Shown here piece after piece: positions 21,976-31,923 of a DNA stretch of 33,967 nucleotides. Origin of the DNA: Hypsibius dujardini. Taxonomy: Eukaryota > Tardigrada > Eutardigrada > Parachela > Hypsibiidae. Made by a program: the position numbers and the translations under genes. Position 1 is the stretch's first letter, and each line of letters begins with the position of its first letter. The notes below the pieces were generated by a model. It did no database searches and had not been told where the DNA came from. It was given only the letters and a program-made list of their open reading frames with translations. The stretch is taken from assembly GCA_001579985.1 (NCBI GenBank), contig LRSR01006089.1:1-33967 (forward strand), read 5' to 3'.

Positions 21976-22547
21976 GGCTGTCTGTCTGTCTGTCAGCATG
22001 TCTGACTGTTTGCATGTCTGTATGTTTGTCTATCTGTTTGTGTGCCTGTCTGTTTATCTGTATGTTTGTCTGCGCCTGCCTGCCTGATTGTTTGTCTGTC
22101 TACCCGTCTGCCTTCTGTATCTGCATGCCACTTTATTTATCTCTCTTTCCATCTGTTTTTTCATTCATCGCACACAGCGATGTATACGTTGCTCCTCTTC
22201 CAATTTCCCATTCTGCAGATTCAATTCAGCAGCCCCAGTCCCCAGCAATCGTTATGTTCGGGGGAGCACCGAATCCTCATCTGGCCGCGGTGGGCGTTTC
22301 CCTCGAACCACTGACCGCCCTCGAATCAATGCAAGTGCCGCCGACGGATGCCGTGCAGAAAACGAACTTGCAAGAATTCTGCGGCAAAATGCTGGATAGT
22401 TTCGTCAACTACGCGATGTCTTTCGCTGTCGCTAATCCGGCTAACCCCAACGACGTCTACGTCCCGATGAAGACCATCACCGGTTGGTTTGAAAAATACA
22501 AGCGCCGTCTTGAAACGGATCCGAATTTCTGGAAATCTTCCTCGTGA
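21222..22547 (+). CDS. HIKESHI: Hikeshi (Hsp70 nuclear import carrier, OPI10 family)
   Basis: Hikeshi carries ATP-bound Hsp70 through nuclear pores, chiefly during heat stress. Four exons, 21222-21251, 21345-21477, 21580-21714 and 22219-22547, join in phase to 208 aa, close to the 197 aa of the human protein. Residues 1-10 (MIGLIVSGRP) match the human start MFGCLVAGR. The conserved core follows: DSINHIVVFL, PLPEGVG, WTYLGCLTNAKPSAIYKI. The C-terminal helix region has MLDSFVNYAMSFAV, the WFEKYKRRL stretch and a terminal PNFWK like the human PLFWKT. The first exon is only 30 bp, so it was set by homology and its GTAAGT donor. Intron 3 holds a (TGTC)n microsatellite. The gene follows receptor gene B on the same strand by 1.2 kb with no sign of joint regulation. 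Assignment is strong. Confidence 0.95.
21925..22080. repeat. (TGTC)n microsatellite, Hikeshi intron 3
   Basis: Twelve or so clean TGTC units, then interrupted TGTT/TGTA variants. Ends about 140 bp before the acceptor of the last exon. Confidence 0.95.
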
Positions 22548-22689
22548 ATTTGTCTTATGACGTTTAATCACATTCAGCTCACACCTCAGACTTAATGCAT
22601 TGTCAGACTTAACCGGAAGAGATCGAATCGGCCTGACTCGTATGGCGAGAAAGTAAACAGCGACAAACACATCCTTCATGGGGCAAACT

Positions 22690-22793
22690 GGCAGACAGAA
22701 AGACAAGCAGGCAGACACAGACAGTCATACATACACACAGAACACATACACACAGACAGACATATAGACAGACAGATAGACAGACAGACAGAT

Positions 22794-22832
<39 letters not shown>

Positions 22833-22858
22833 TACATACATACATACAGACTGAGACA
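22690..22858. repeat. (CAGA)n microsatellite between Hikeshi and lipase
   Basis: GACA/CAGA units with CATA variants (CATACATACATACATACAGA near the end), located between the two convergent 3' ends. The rest of 22548-22982 holds no gene that I can see. Confidence 0.95.
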
Positions 22859-22910
22859 GAAGATGGGCAGATTGTCTGAGCAGATAATTGAGCTATTATC
22901 GCTGCGATTA

Positions 22911-22916
22911 TTTATT
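22911..22916 (-). promoter_or_regulatory. Candidate poly(A) signal of the lipase gene
   Basis: AATAAA on the minus strand, 67 bases downstream of the lipase stop at 22983. It lies just before the (CAGA)n microsatellite at 22690-22855. Spacing is reasonable for a 3' end signal, but the motif is short and the region AT-rich. Confidence 0.45.
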
Positions 22917-22982
22917 GCGTTTCCAGCGTCATTCATCGAACGTATACATTGTTTTTTTTCGTGGTACAAATAATAAATTTTT

Positions 22983-25900
22983 TTACACTGTACTCGAAAT
23001 GGCCGAATGTTCCCTTTCTTCGATGAGCTGTTCCTCGCGGAACTGGAAGACGTGCGACTGCCCCGTGCTGAGGATGACTTGAAGCTGTCGACCCCCGATG
23101 ATGAGGTAGTGGCGGCGGAGGAATTCCGACGGCAGGACACTGAACGCGGCGTTCCATTCAAACGTGACCGAGAGGAGAGGCCCGAGGTCTTGATTGGTAC
23201 TGACCAAGAAGGCGTATTGCGCTCCGGGAGTGAACTCCACCTCTCTGCACAAGCGGAGAATAAGATTATATTTAGTTGGAAATGGCGAGTTTGGGCTAGC
23301 ACCGCGACCCACTCTTTGTTCAGCTGAAATTTGGTGCTTCTTCCGCGGGAGCCGTGCAAGATCGCGAAAAGGTCTCCTTGCTCCTGCAAAACGAATTGCA
23401 TTCTAATAACACCACAAGCACCTTGGGTGATAATAAAATTATATATCATTCCATTTAAGTTTAACTACAAAACAAAATCTAGTTTTTTTAATGATCGGGG
23501 CTTGAGACGAAATGAATTTAGTAAAATGTAAATGAATTTGAATTTAGTAAAATGCATTTCATCCGAAATGTTTTCATTTTATTAATTCATGTTCTAGTTT
23601 CCAGTTATAGTTAAATTTGGTTTAGTTTTTCATATTAGTCGTAGTTTTTAAATTACAATTCAATTATTAAATTACATTGTATCGTCCTGAATTTTTTAAA
23701 TTACCTGCCGACCAGCACCCGATTTCAGGGTGAACCCAATCCTATAGGTAGTAGCTGTAGGGAAAAATTAAGAACAGTCATTATTTAGCCGAACAGTGAA
23801 GTAAGAGACTTTCAGTGGCTGACGATCGAAAGTTCCTTACTGCAGTAGGGCGAACGGTCGCTGGTCACCGCGTACAAGTTCTTCTGCACAGTCGGCTCGG
23901 CGAGGGATGTGTCCAGATGGAGGCCCAAGTTGGAGCACTTTCGGCTGTCGCTGCAGGTGAAGCAGTCGCCGTGTTCATACTGCAGAACGAACATGGAAAA
24001 AACAACCGAACCGGTTATTTAGATGTTTATCGACGAAGTAGACAGCAACTACTGTATAGGAATTAGAAAGATGGGAAAACATTCTAATACCTGCTGCAAG
24101 TTGGGGCATTCGTACGATTTGAGCTGACAGCGGTTGCTGCGAATCGTCTCTAAAAGTCAGGAAGAAGAAAGTTCAGATAATTATTACACGATACAAAAGG
24201 TTTTCCGTAGTCACAATTTGTTCTGGTCTAAACAGGCTAGTCGGTAGGAATTCCCGCACAGTGGAAACTCATCACAAGGGAACTCCACGAGATTTCATAT
24301 TCTGATAGATTCAAAAAACTTTCTTCAAATTGTCGTTCTAAGATGTCGATTTCAATAAATTATTTCATCTGCTGGCAAGTTCTGCTTTGGGAGACAGACA
24401 CTTCAGAAGTGCTGGGAATGCCCGAAAGAGCTTCCATGCAATTCAATGGTTGACTGATTGATTGTGCGCAACAAATGAGCCTAAATGGCCTTACTGTTAA
24501 TTCATTCTCCTATTGAAATCGAAAAGCATCGATTCCCAACAAAACTAATTCAGCACGAAATTCATAAAGTTTAAAAAACTTCTTTGAGATGACGCCATCC
24601 GTTATTTAGTCATTGTATTGGTGCACTTTCTAAGTTAAGAGTACGGGGTGAGGGAGTTGATATTGACTAGCTTTAGGTCAGAAACGGAGTGACCAAACGG
24701 TAGACAGGACTTTTCATACATCATTCAGACTGTCCAATCAACTTCATACCTTGGAATAAGGCTAACGCGCGGTAATGGTTGCACATCACAGCGTTGTATC
24801 CGCTCTGAGTGACGGTGGCGAGAATATCTACAAGATGAACGACTCTTCAGATTACACAAAGGAATGACACACAGGGACAATCAGGCGACGTAAAGTGTAT
24901 AAGTCGTAAGATTCGACGAATGATGCTAACTTGAGACAATTTTCAGAAGGAGAACCCATAACGTTTCCGCTTTATATATTGTTAATAGAGCTATAATTAT
25001 GATGATTTTCAAAATTAATTTCATCGGTCAGGATATGAACACTTTTTTCGGCAGAATTTTAAAGTTGGGAAAACACTGGACGATTCCATGTTCTCTCATT
25101 TTGATCGTAAAAACTTCATTTTTGCAGAATAATTTAATTTAACGAATTTTGGTACTATCCCTTTCAAAAATCAATTTGAAACCGTTTGGCACTAACAGAA
25201 TTATTTTTGGATGTCAGGGGGCGGAGCTATGTGCCATTCCTGGAATATGACTAGTCAGTTTCAAGTAGGGCTCGACAATGACCTGTAGCTCCTTCCCCTG
25301 ACGTCTAGAAACGATTCTGCTGATGTCAAACGATTCCAAATTGAATTTTGGTAATTTCTTGAAATTCCTCTAGAAATCGTTCCAAGTAAGTGCGTAATTG
25401 TGTATACTGTACCATAAGCGCTGGTATTGAATGAGCCTCCACTGCCGAAAAGACTGCCAAAAAACCTGCAAATAATAACGTGATAAATGTGAAAAAATAG
25501 CCCAACTGAAAATTCGTTTGCGCAGCACGCATACAATTACTGTACAGACAGATTGGCATTCATGGACGTACCCTGAAGCACCTGAAGTGCATCCCGGCTG
25601 GTTACTACCTCCGTTCACGTAAAAATCTACAACAAACGGCGGTCATGAGTTATGTAGAGGACAGAGAGACTGCCAGAATCAGTTGGCCAGTTTCAATTTC
25701 AGCCAGTTTCAGAAAAGTACAGACTAAGAAGTACTTACTGAGGTGGCCCATGGGTTGAACGGTGCCAAAAGCGAAATTGATGAGAGACTACAAAGAAGCA
25801 ATGTAAAAAGTCATTCAAATACAAGGTCGCTCATTTTATGTGAAATCAAAAATAAAACAAATATTTAAAAGATACAGAAAATAAAAACATCAATTAATCA

Positions 25901-26643
25901 ATAATAAAACTGAAGTGGTCTGCTTACACCACTGTCGGTATTAATGGTGTCCACAACTCTGGCATCAGTGGGGTCCAATCGGACTGACACCGGCATATTG
26001 GTGAAGTAAAGACCTGTTCACATCAAAATAGAAAACCCAAAAAAAGTATGAAACATAATGGGTGTAGGTATATTATAATTATGTGAGGGGTGGAGGGTAA
26101 GGTTGCTGCGTTTCGTACCAGCGGGATCGATTCCGGTGATCCGGCCGATTTTGTTGACCCGTTCTCCGATATAGCCAACCAGCTGAGCGCCCAAACTGTG
26201 CCCGATCAGATGAACCCTGACGGGATCGTAATTCGAGGTTGCTTGCAGATCGTTGAAGAGTTTCGCGACGTAGGCTCCCAATAAACGAGCATTGGCGGCA
26301 GCCTGAATCAACGGCGGCAATGCAGCTGCAAGTGAAGGAAGGGGAGTTACGCATCAGATTACGTGTACGCGTACTCTTTATGCAGAGGATAGCAGCAGCG
26401 ATATGGCAGTGGGTACTCACCCCATTCCACTCGAATTACGTTAACGTCAAGCTCATTCAACAAGGCGGTCTTTGTATCCTACAATTAAAGAGCGAAGAAC
26501 GAACTTTACGTGCCCTTGGAAAACTGACAGTCGGACAAACAGACGGAAGATAACAGAGGCAGAGAAGCAGATAGACACATGAACGCATGAACCCGGACAG
26601 AGGTTCAGAAAGACAAACAACCAGACATACAGGCAGACAGAAG

Positions 26644-26689
<46 letters not shown>

Positions 26690-27148
26690 TAGACAGACAG
26701 ACAATTATACCAACAGACGGATACCGCTATCTTGCTACTTACCGCCCACCACGGCCATGCGTAGTTGTCAGTGAAGCCGTGGACGAGCACCTTTGTATCC
26801 TTGGCGAAGTCGAAATTTGAGCCCGTCACCGTGCTCACGTCAAACGGATCTAGAATCTGCGTCGCCTCCGGATTCAGGCGAGTATTCAAATGGAGTTTGA
26901 AGCTCGATACTTGGGCGCAATTCGGCAGTGTCTGAATTGGCCTGAGAATGAACGTGCTCAATGACAACTGGCCTTTCGATACTACAGCATGAGTACGAGT
27001 GCGAGTACCTGTTGAGAATGTGGAAAAAATCCCCGCCGTCCGCAAAAGATCCCAGTCCGCTGCAAGTGACCTGCGCGGACTGCGCAGTTCTAAAGCAACA
27101 GCAAACCACTACTCCGAAAACAACAGCTAACACAACCGCGGACCTCAT
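22983..27148 (-). CDS. Secreted pancreatic-lipase-family enzyme with C-terminal PLAT-type domain
   Basis: Predicted secreted carboxyl-ester or triacylglycerol lipase. Fourteen exons, 5' to 3': 27148-27009, 26941-26743, 26478-26421, 26325-26119, 26013-25928, 25787-25739, 25626-25572, 25465-25413, 24827-24750, 24149-24091, 23979-23841, 23754-23705, 23383-23313, 23244-22983; all phases agree, 501 aa (human PNLIP is 465). Start: MRSAVVLAVVFG signal peptide. Catalytic triad visible: Ser about 176 in GHSLG, Asp about 199 in GIDPAG, His about 300 in CNHYRA. VLVHGF (oxyanion region) and SVRLDPTDARVVDTINTD are family signatures. The lid loop between Cys 259 and Cys 298 has about 38 residues, Gly/Ser-rich, longer than in PNLIP, and is cut by introns. 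The last exons (from YRIGFTLKSG) fit a PLAT/C2-like domain. I cannot say whether it is a lipase proper or a phospholipase A1. Confidence 0.9.
24929..25387. mobile_element. Family 2 foldback with shortened right arm, in a lipase intron
   Basis: Left arm ACTTGAGACAATTTTCAGAAGG...ATAGAGCTATAATTATGATG...GGGAAAACACTGGACGATT. The right arm is shorter and ends AATCGTTCCAAGT. The two GC-rich central motifs are present (GGGGGCGGAGCTA and TAGCTCCTTCCCCTGAC). Flanks can be read as TAA on both sides, which would suit a PIF/Harbinger-type 3-bp duplication, but this is not certain. It lies 25 bp from the lipase exon at 25413. Confidence 0.75.
26560..26705. repeat. (CAGA)n microsatellite, lipase intron 2
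   Basis: CAGACAGACAGA units, most regular at 26655-26700, between the exons at 26421-26478 and 26743-26941. Confidence 0.95.
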
Positions 27149-27900
27149 TTTGTCGGCAACAAGTATAACGGTAACGAAAAAAGGAACAATGTTGTGGCCT
27201 TTGATAATTTTCCTGTAAGTTATATGACTTTTATGCCATCTAAGCATTTGTTGTGTCACCCTGTCGCCCGATATGACTTTCACAATCAGTCGTCTTGCTT
27301 TTTTATCTCCTCACTTCTTGATCTGCTCGGGAATAATGATAGGTAGAATGGCCAAAGGTCGCCTGGTCTATCACCGGAGACACATTCTGGGTTCAATGAA
27401 ATATCGGCTCGAGGTTTACTCCGCGGACTCTTGGACAGATTTTCAAACAACAGCCCGCCCAAATTGAAGTCCAAATACCACGGAAGTACTCATACCTGAA
27501 ATGTAGAGTACGAGTAGGATGCCCCATTTTTAACTCTAGCCACCCCGTTTTGGGTCCTATTTCTAGCCACTATTAACAATTTCAATGTAGAGGGACTTTT
27601 CCTATAAAATAAAAAATATACTTTTCTGGACACAGTTTGGGGGGGGCGGGGTTTTGGACACGTTTTGAAATCCATGCTAACATTTCCAGTCCCCTTTGCA
27701 AACATACAGCACTGGCTCCGCCCACTGATTTTGACAACAATTTCGTGAATGCCAATCGATTCCAGATTGAATTTGGGATGAGACAGTGTCCAAAGAAGTT
27801 TAGTTTAATAATATATAAGAAGGTCCCACAACGGGCACCCTCCTCGTACCGTTACGAAGAGAAGCCATATTTTGTTTCAATTCAAATGTTTCTCTTCGTA

Positions 27901-28141
27901 CAGTAAGCAACAGGAAAAAGTTGAATGGAGCGTCCGAGTGATGGGCAAAAGGGGTGGGGCAGGGGGTTGGCTGAACGCAATCAGCTAATCAACCAATGAC
28001 CTTAAAAACGGTTTAAAGTGACCACAAAACAAACGGTGCAGCTTTGTGTTTGATTAACTGATTGTGTTTATCTAACCCCTTGCCCCGCCCCTTTTGCCCA
28101 TCGCTCGGACGCTCCATTCAGCTTTTTCCTGTCGCTTACTG
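27901..28141. mobile_element. Foldback MITE, family 1-related, TA-flanked
   Basis: Near-perfect terminal inverted repeats of about 65 bp: CAGTAAGCAACAGGAAAAAG at the left, the complement ending GTCGCTTACTG at the right, each flanked by TA. The inner arm part GATGGGCAAAAGGGG(T/C)GGGGCAGGGG resembles the family 1 arms, but the outer ends differ, so this is a sister family. It lies between the lipase and the zinc-finger gene. The close match of its arms suggests it is younger than the family 1 copies. Confidence 0.8.
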
Positions 28142-28202
28142 TACAAGGTGTCTGGCCGATTGCCGACCACTTGCATTACCCTTGTACTGTAGAGGGCGAC
28201 TC

Positions 28203-28335
28203 ACTTGGGACGATTTTTAAACGGGGAATGCAAAATATCTCCGCTTTATTTTACATTCGTCCAATATCCGTGAAGATTTTATAAAGTTTGTTTCATCGGT
28301 CAGGCTCGGAAAACATTTTCCAGACAGAACGCCAA
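28203..28335. repeat. Solo arm, family 2 foldback
   Basis: ACTTGGGACGATTTTTAAACG, TATCTCCGCTTTATTTTA, TTTCATCGGTCAGG and CAGAACGCCAAATTCCGG match the family 2 arm order. Lies 60 bp right of the TA-flanked MITE at 27901. Confidence 0.65.
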
Positions 28336-28739
28336 ATTCCGGAAAGAAGGAAAAGGAGTTGACGTTATTCTTACTGTACAAACGACGGAGGCCAAATAGC
28401 GCGCCCGGCGCCCCGACGAAGCTGGAATGCGAAATGATTTTAAACGATTAAAACCAGTACTTTTATCATCCCAAGAAGGGCTCGAGAGGGTCCGCAAAGT
28501 AAAAAGACGAGTCGGATTTCACACTGTGCGAGATTTTGAAAAATCGAAATGCGACGTTATGGGGTAACAACACAACCCACTAACGATCGGAGAAGTGAGG
28601 GCTAAAACGGCAACAGCGAATACTGAATAATCAGGCAGTGACAGGATTTGAAGAGAGAAAATCAGTTACCACGTGAGGAAATTGCTGCACTCACGAAAGA
28701 GGATCGGTTAGGATTGGTGCTACAACGGTTGGGGATCAT

Positions 28740-30920
28740 TTAGTCCGCCGCTGCTGCCGGAGGAGAGAAGGCATATTCTTTCTCGACACTCTTCACAAAG
28801 ATACGCATGGCTTCGCGGAACACCGGATTGGACAGGGGCAGCTTCCAGGTGATCACAGCGTAACGGCTCTCCGACGGATCCAAGACACATCCCAGGTACA
28901 TCTCCTTCATCCTAAAGAGCATCATTCCATATTATTCCATATTAAAGCATTTGGAATATAGAGACGCAAGCATTTTCACATAGGCACGGTGGCAACATAC
29001 GGACAGGCAGACATGGACAAACCAACTGACGGGAAGACGGAGAAAAAGGTATACCGGAAGATGGGACCGACGAACACGTAAGCCTATAAAATCAGAAACA
29101 TATAGACGGAGCAAGCATATAGATGAACTGACAGACAGACATGTAGATAGACATAGGGACAGACATAGGAACAGACTGACAATTAGACAAGATGAAGAGT
29201 TATACAAACATAAGAGGGCAGATAAATCAGATGACATGCAGAGAACCAGGCAGCCAGATAGACAGGTAAATAGACAGATCCAGAAGATGACGAGGCCAAC
29301 AAACGTAAAGCCAACAGACGCATCAGGTGACAAGCAGGTAGGCAGCCAAGCAAGCAAGCAGTTAGACAGACATATACCCAAATGAAGAGACAGACAGACA
29401 AACAAACATACAGACAGCTGATAAATCAGATTAATGACAGGCAAGCAGGCAGAAAGATGCACAACATGCGGTAAAAACTAGAACAGATAGATATCAGATA
29501 AAAAGGCAGATCAACACAGATAAATAAATGGGCATACAGGCAGGTAACAAGACAAACACAAGAAATTGTCTAACGTGAGATTAGAGTTGGTATAGGCCAA
29601 ACGGCCCCAGGAGTGGTTGATAGATTGAGTACGCTAGGGCCGGCGGATACCAATTCTACGTGAGAGTTAAAAGGGAAAAGCAAAGAAGCGATGTGAAGAA
29701 CGTCCTCACCATGCAGGGGCGTAAGGAAAGTGGAGACGGTAATTTTGTTCGCGACCGGACGCTTTCATTTCCACTTCACCGTCTGGCTGTAATGCAAAAA
29801 AAGGCTGCTCAAGTCACTAAAAGGCACACTCTGACCAATGGCAGGACAATGCCAGAAAGAGGGTGCGTACTCGACCGTGTACAGTGACAAAGTACTCGTT
29901 GGCGATCGGGACAAATGAAATGCCGATCTTCCTGAGGATTTCGTGAGCCCGGAGTGTACGCTGGAGCTGTTCCCGTCCGCCTGCAACGTCTGCAAAAGAA
30001 TAAATTAAATTAAAATCAAACAAACGAACAAGCGTCGAGTTCGAATTCTTCTCTAAAATTCTTCTCTAATTCTTCTATTCTAAATTCTATAAATTCTGCA
30101 CTTTGACTTCGAGCAACACCAACACCAACTCCAACTCCGAGACAGCAAACCTATATCACGGCATTTGCGGCATTATTCCCATCCAACGGCCTGAACATCG
30201 GGTAAAGATTTGCAAGCAAAAAAAATTAAAAAGCTCAACCTCCCTATTGATGGAATTTACAACAAGCAGAAAAGCCTATCCTGTCAACCAATCGATCAAT
30301 CAACGGTGAGAAAACTAACACAAACAAATCAAGCAATCAACTCGATAAAACACCATCAACAAACCCCCTTCAATCGATCAATCAACCGCCCTACTCCAAT
30401 ACTCACTGACGAAATTAACCGGAATCTCCCGGATCCGGCCGTCACTCGGATCCTCCAGCCGGAGATCCACCGCTTCGTCCTTCTTCAACTGCGGATGCTT
30501 GGTGATGTGATTGCTCAGCTTCTCCGGCGTTTCAAATGCCTTATTACAGCCGTCCATGATGCATTTGAAGGATTTCTTGGGGCAGTGATTCTTGATGTGA
30601 TGCTCCATGAACCGCGTCGGCTGGTGATGAAAGCGTCGCTCGCGGTTGTTGGCCGCGCCTACCTGGGCGGCCTGCTCCGCGACCGGGCAGTTGCGCCACT
30701 GGCACGGCCCGGCCTGGTTCTCGTTGGCGTGCGCATGGAGGTGGTTGTAGAAGGCCGGCTTGTCGTCGTACACCTCCGTACAGTTCTTCCAGAGGCATCG
30801 TAGCAGCGTCTCTTTCCCGTTGTTGTTGCTGCTGGACCCCTCGTTGCGTTCCTGCGTGGTAACGGAAGAGGAGGAAGCGCCCTGCTGACTCGAGCTGTCA
30901 CAGCTGTCCGGGGCTTCCAT
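28740..30920 (-). CDS. C2H2 zinc-finger protein with an unrecognised C-terminal domain
   Basis: Likely nuclear, nucleic-acid-binding. Four exons, 30920-30407, 29989-29883, 29786-29710, 28911-28740, join in phase to 289 aa. Ser/Gln-rich N-terminus (1-35), then three fingers: C42-C47-H60-H64, C73-C78-H108-H112 and C120-C125-H138-H142. The C-x4-C spacing with Trp (CLWKNC, CQWRNC) resembles GLI/ZIC/AEBP2-style fingers; finger 2 has about 17 extra residues between its cysteine and histidine pairs. The region after residue 170 (EQLQRTLRAHEILRKIGISF..., YRLHFPYAPAWMKEMYLGC, FREAMRIFVKSVEKEYAF) looks like a folded domain that I do not recognise. The 77-bp third exon was found only by phase and splice sites. 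Its donor phase is exactly the one the last exon needs. An in-frame stop lies just upstream of the ATG. An acceptor-like site at 30977 hints at a 5'UTR intron. Confidence 0.8.
28970..29540. repeat. Old, decayed CAGA-type satellite, zinc-finger gene intron 3
   Basis: Loose GACAGAC, AGGCAG and ATAGAC words over nearly 600 bp. Much more degraded than the other CAGA/TGTC loci of the window, so probably the oldest. Confidence 0.75.
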
Positions 30921-31415
30921 TGGAATAGTTCAGGAAGAGAGTTAAAATGATTTGCAAGAAAATGAAGGGCATCACCTGAAAAGAGAAGCATGCTAGCAGC
31001 TGCTGCAGCGCTTTTTCTTGGCCCCTGGGGGGGGGCACAGTTTGGGTGAAAAGGAAAGAGGCGGGGCAGAACCGCGATGACGTCAGAGTTTCCTGCAAAA
31101 ATGGGTGTTCCACACGAAATTTTATTTTAATTTCACTTTTATCAGGCTTTCGAGAATTTTGTGAGCCAGAAAAATGGAGGCTAGTATATGTTTGAGGGCA
31201 TCTCAGGCGAGTCTCACTGCTGCTACCGCCTCGATGGCCGTGGAAGAAATGAAAAAGCTGTTAATGCCGGAAAATGCCACCGTGTTTGTTGCGCTTACTG
31301 GCTGCTTTCATTTTGCACGGAGCCGAATTTGGATTTGTTGCCAGCTCACCTCCGTTCCCGTCTGACGACCAGTTAGTGGTATTATGATCGTAATCCTGTC
31401 CTGAATTGTATCCTA

Positions 31416-31567
31416 TACTGTACTGTATTTTCGCGTTAGACAGGGACAGTCGTACAGGAGTGGAACGTGTGCACAGCTTGTGTGCACCGTACACACAGCA
31501 CAAGTGCCGTGTAGCCGATTAAACGTTCCACAGCTCGTACGTTGTCCCTGTCTAACGTACAGTACAG
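31416..31567. repeat. Foldback element between the zinc-finger gene and NUS1
   Basis: TACTGTATTTTCGCGTTAGACAGGG at the left (in two blocks) matches the complement of TGTCCCTGTCTAACGTACAGTA at the right. The arms continue inward to GTGGAACGT / ACGTTCCAC. The loop is rich in GTGTGCAC and GTACACAC palindromes. The remainder of 30921-31923 shows no gene. Confidence 0.75.
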
Positions 31568-31923
31568 GCTGATTTGCATGTTTTTAAAAAAATGAATTGA
31601 TTTGACCTGTTGTATTTATCTGACAGTGATGACACCGAGCTCTTTGAATAGGAAGCTGTTCTGTTCTATACTATACGTACTCGTGCTATCGCGTCCATAT
31701 GCAGATGTGAAAGCAGTGTTCGCAAACTCTTGCTCCGAACAACCGAAAAACGGCCCCAAACATCAGCCAAACAGTTTTATGACATTGTAAAATGCTACCA
31801 CGTGACAATCTCTTTTCTGAACACCTGAGTTAGAAACCGGTGAAAAATATACATACTTATTTCAAATAAAGTCATATAAAACGGGTGCGACAATTGAAAT
31901 GAACAACCGAATCGGGACCGCCG

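Noticed and set aside
21924-22547. 207-codon frame starting in a Cys/Leu/Ser repeat before Hikeshi
   Set aside because: Only the part from 22219 is coding (last Hikeshi exon). The front is the intronic TGTC repeat.
22676-23449. 257-codon minus-strand open frame from the CAGA repeat into the lipase
   Set aside because: It joins two lipase exons, an intron, the 3' region and the microsatellite in one frame by chance; the real coding parts are 22983-23244 and 23313-23383 in the lipase model.
28932-29462. 176-codon hydrophobic Cys/Leu-rich frame, at first sight a membrane protein
   Set aside because: It is the decayed CAGA satellite read on the minus strand; composition follows the repeat words.
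30210-30803. 197-codon plus-strand frame opposite the zinc-finger exon
   Set aside because: Antisense shadow of the finger-encoding exon, which has clear C2H2 motifs on the minus strand.
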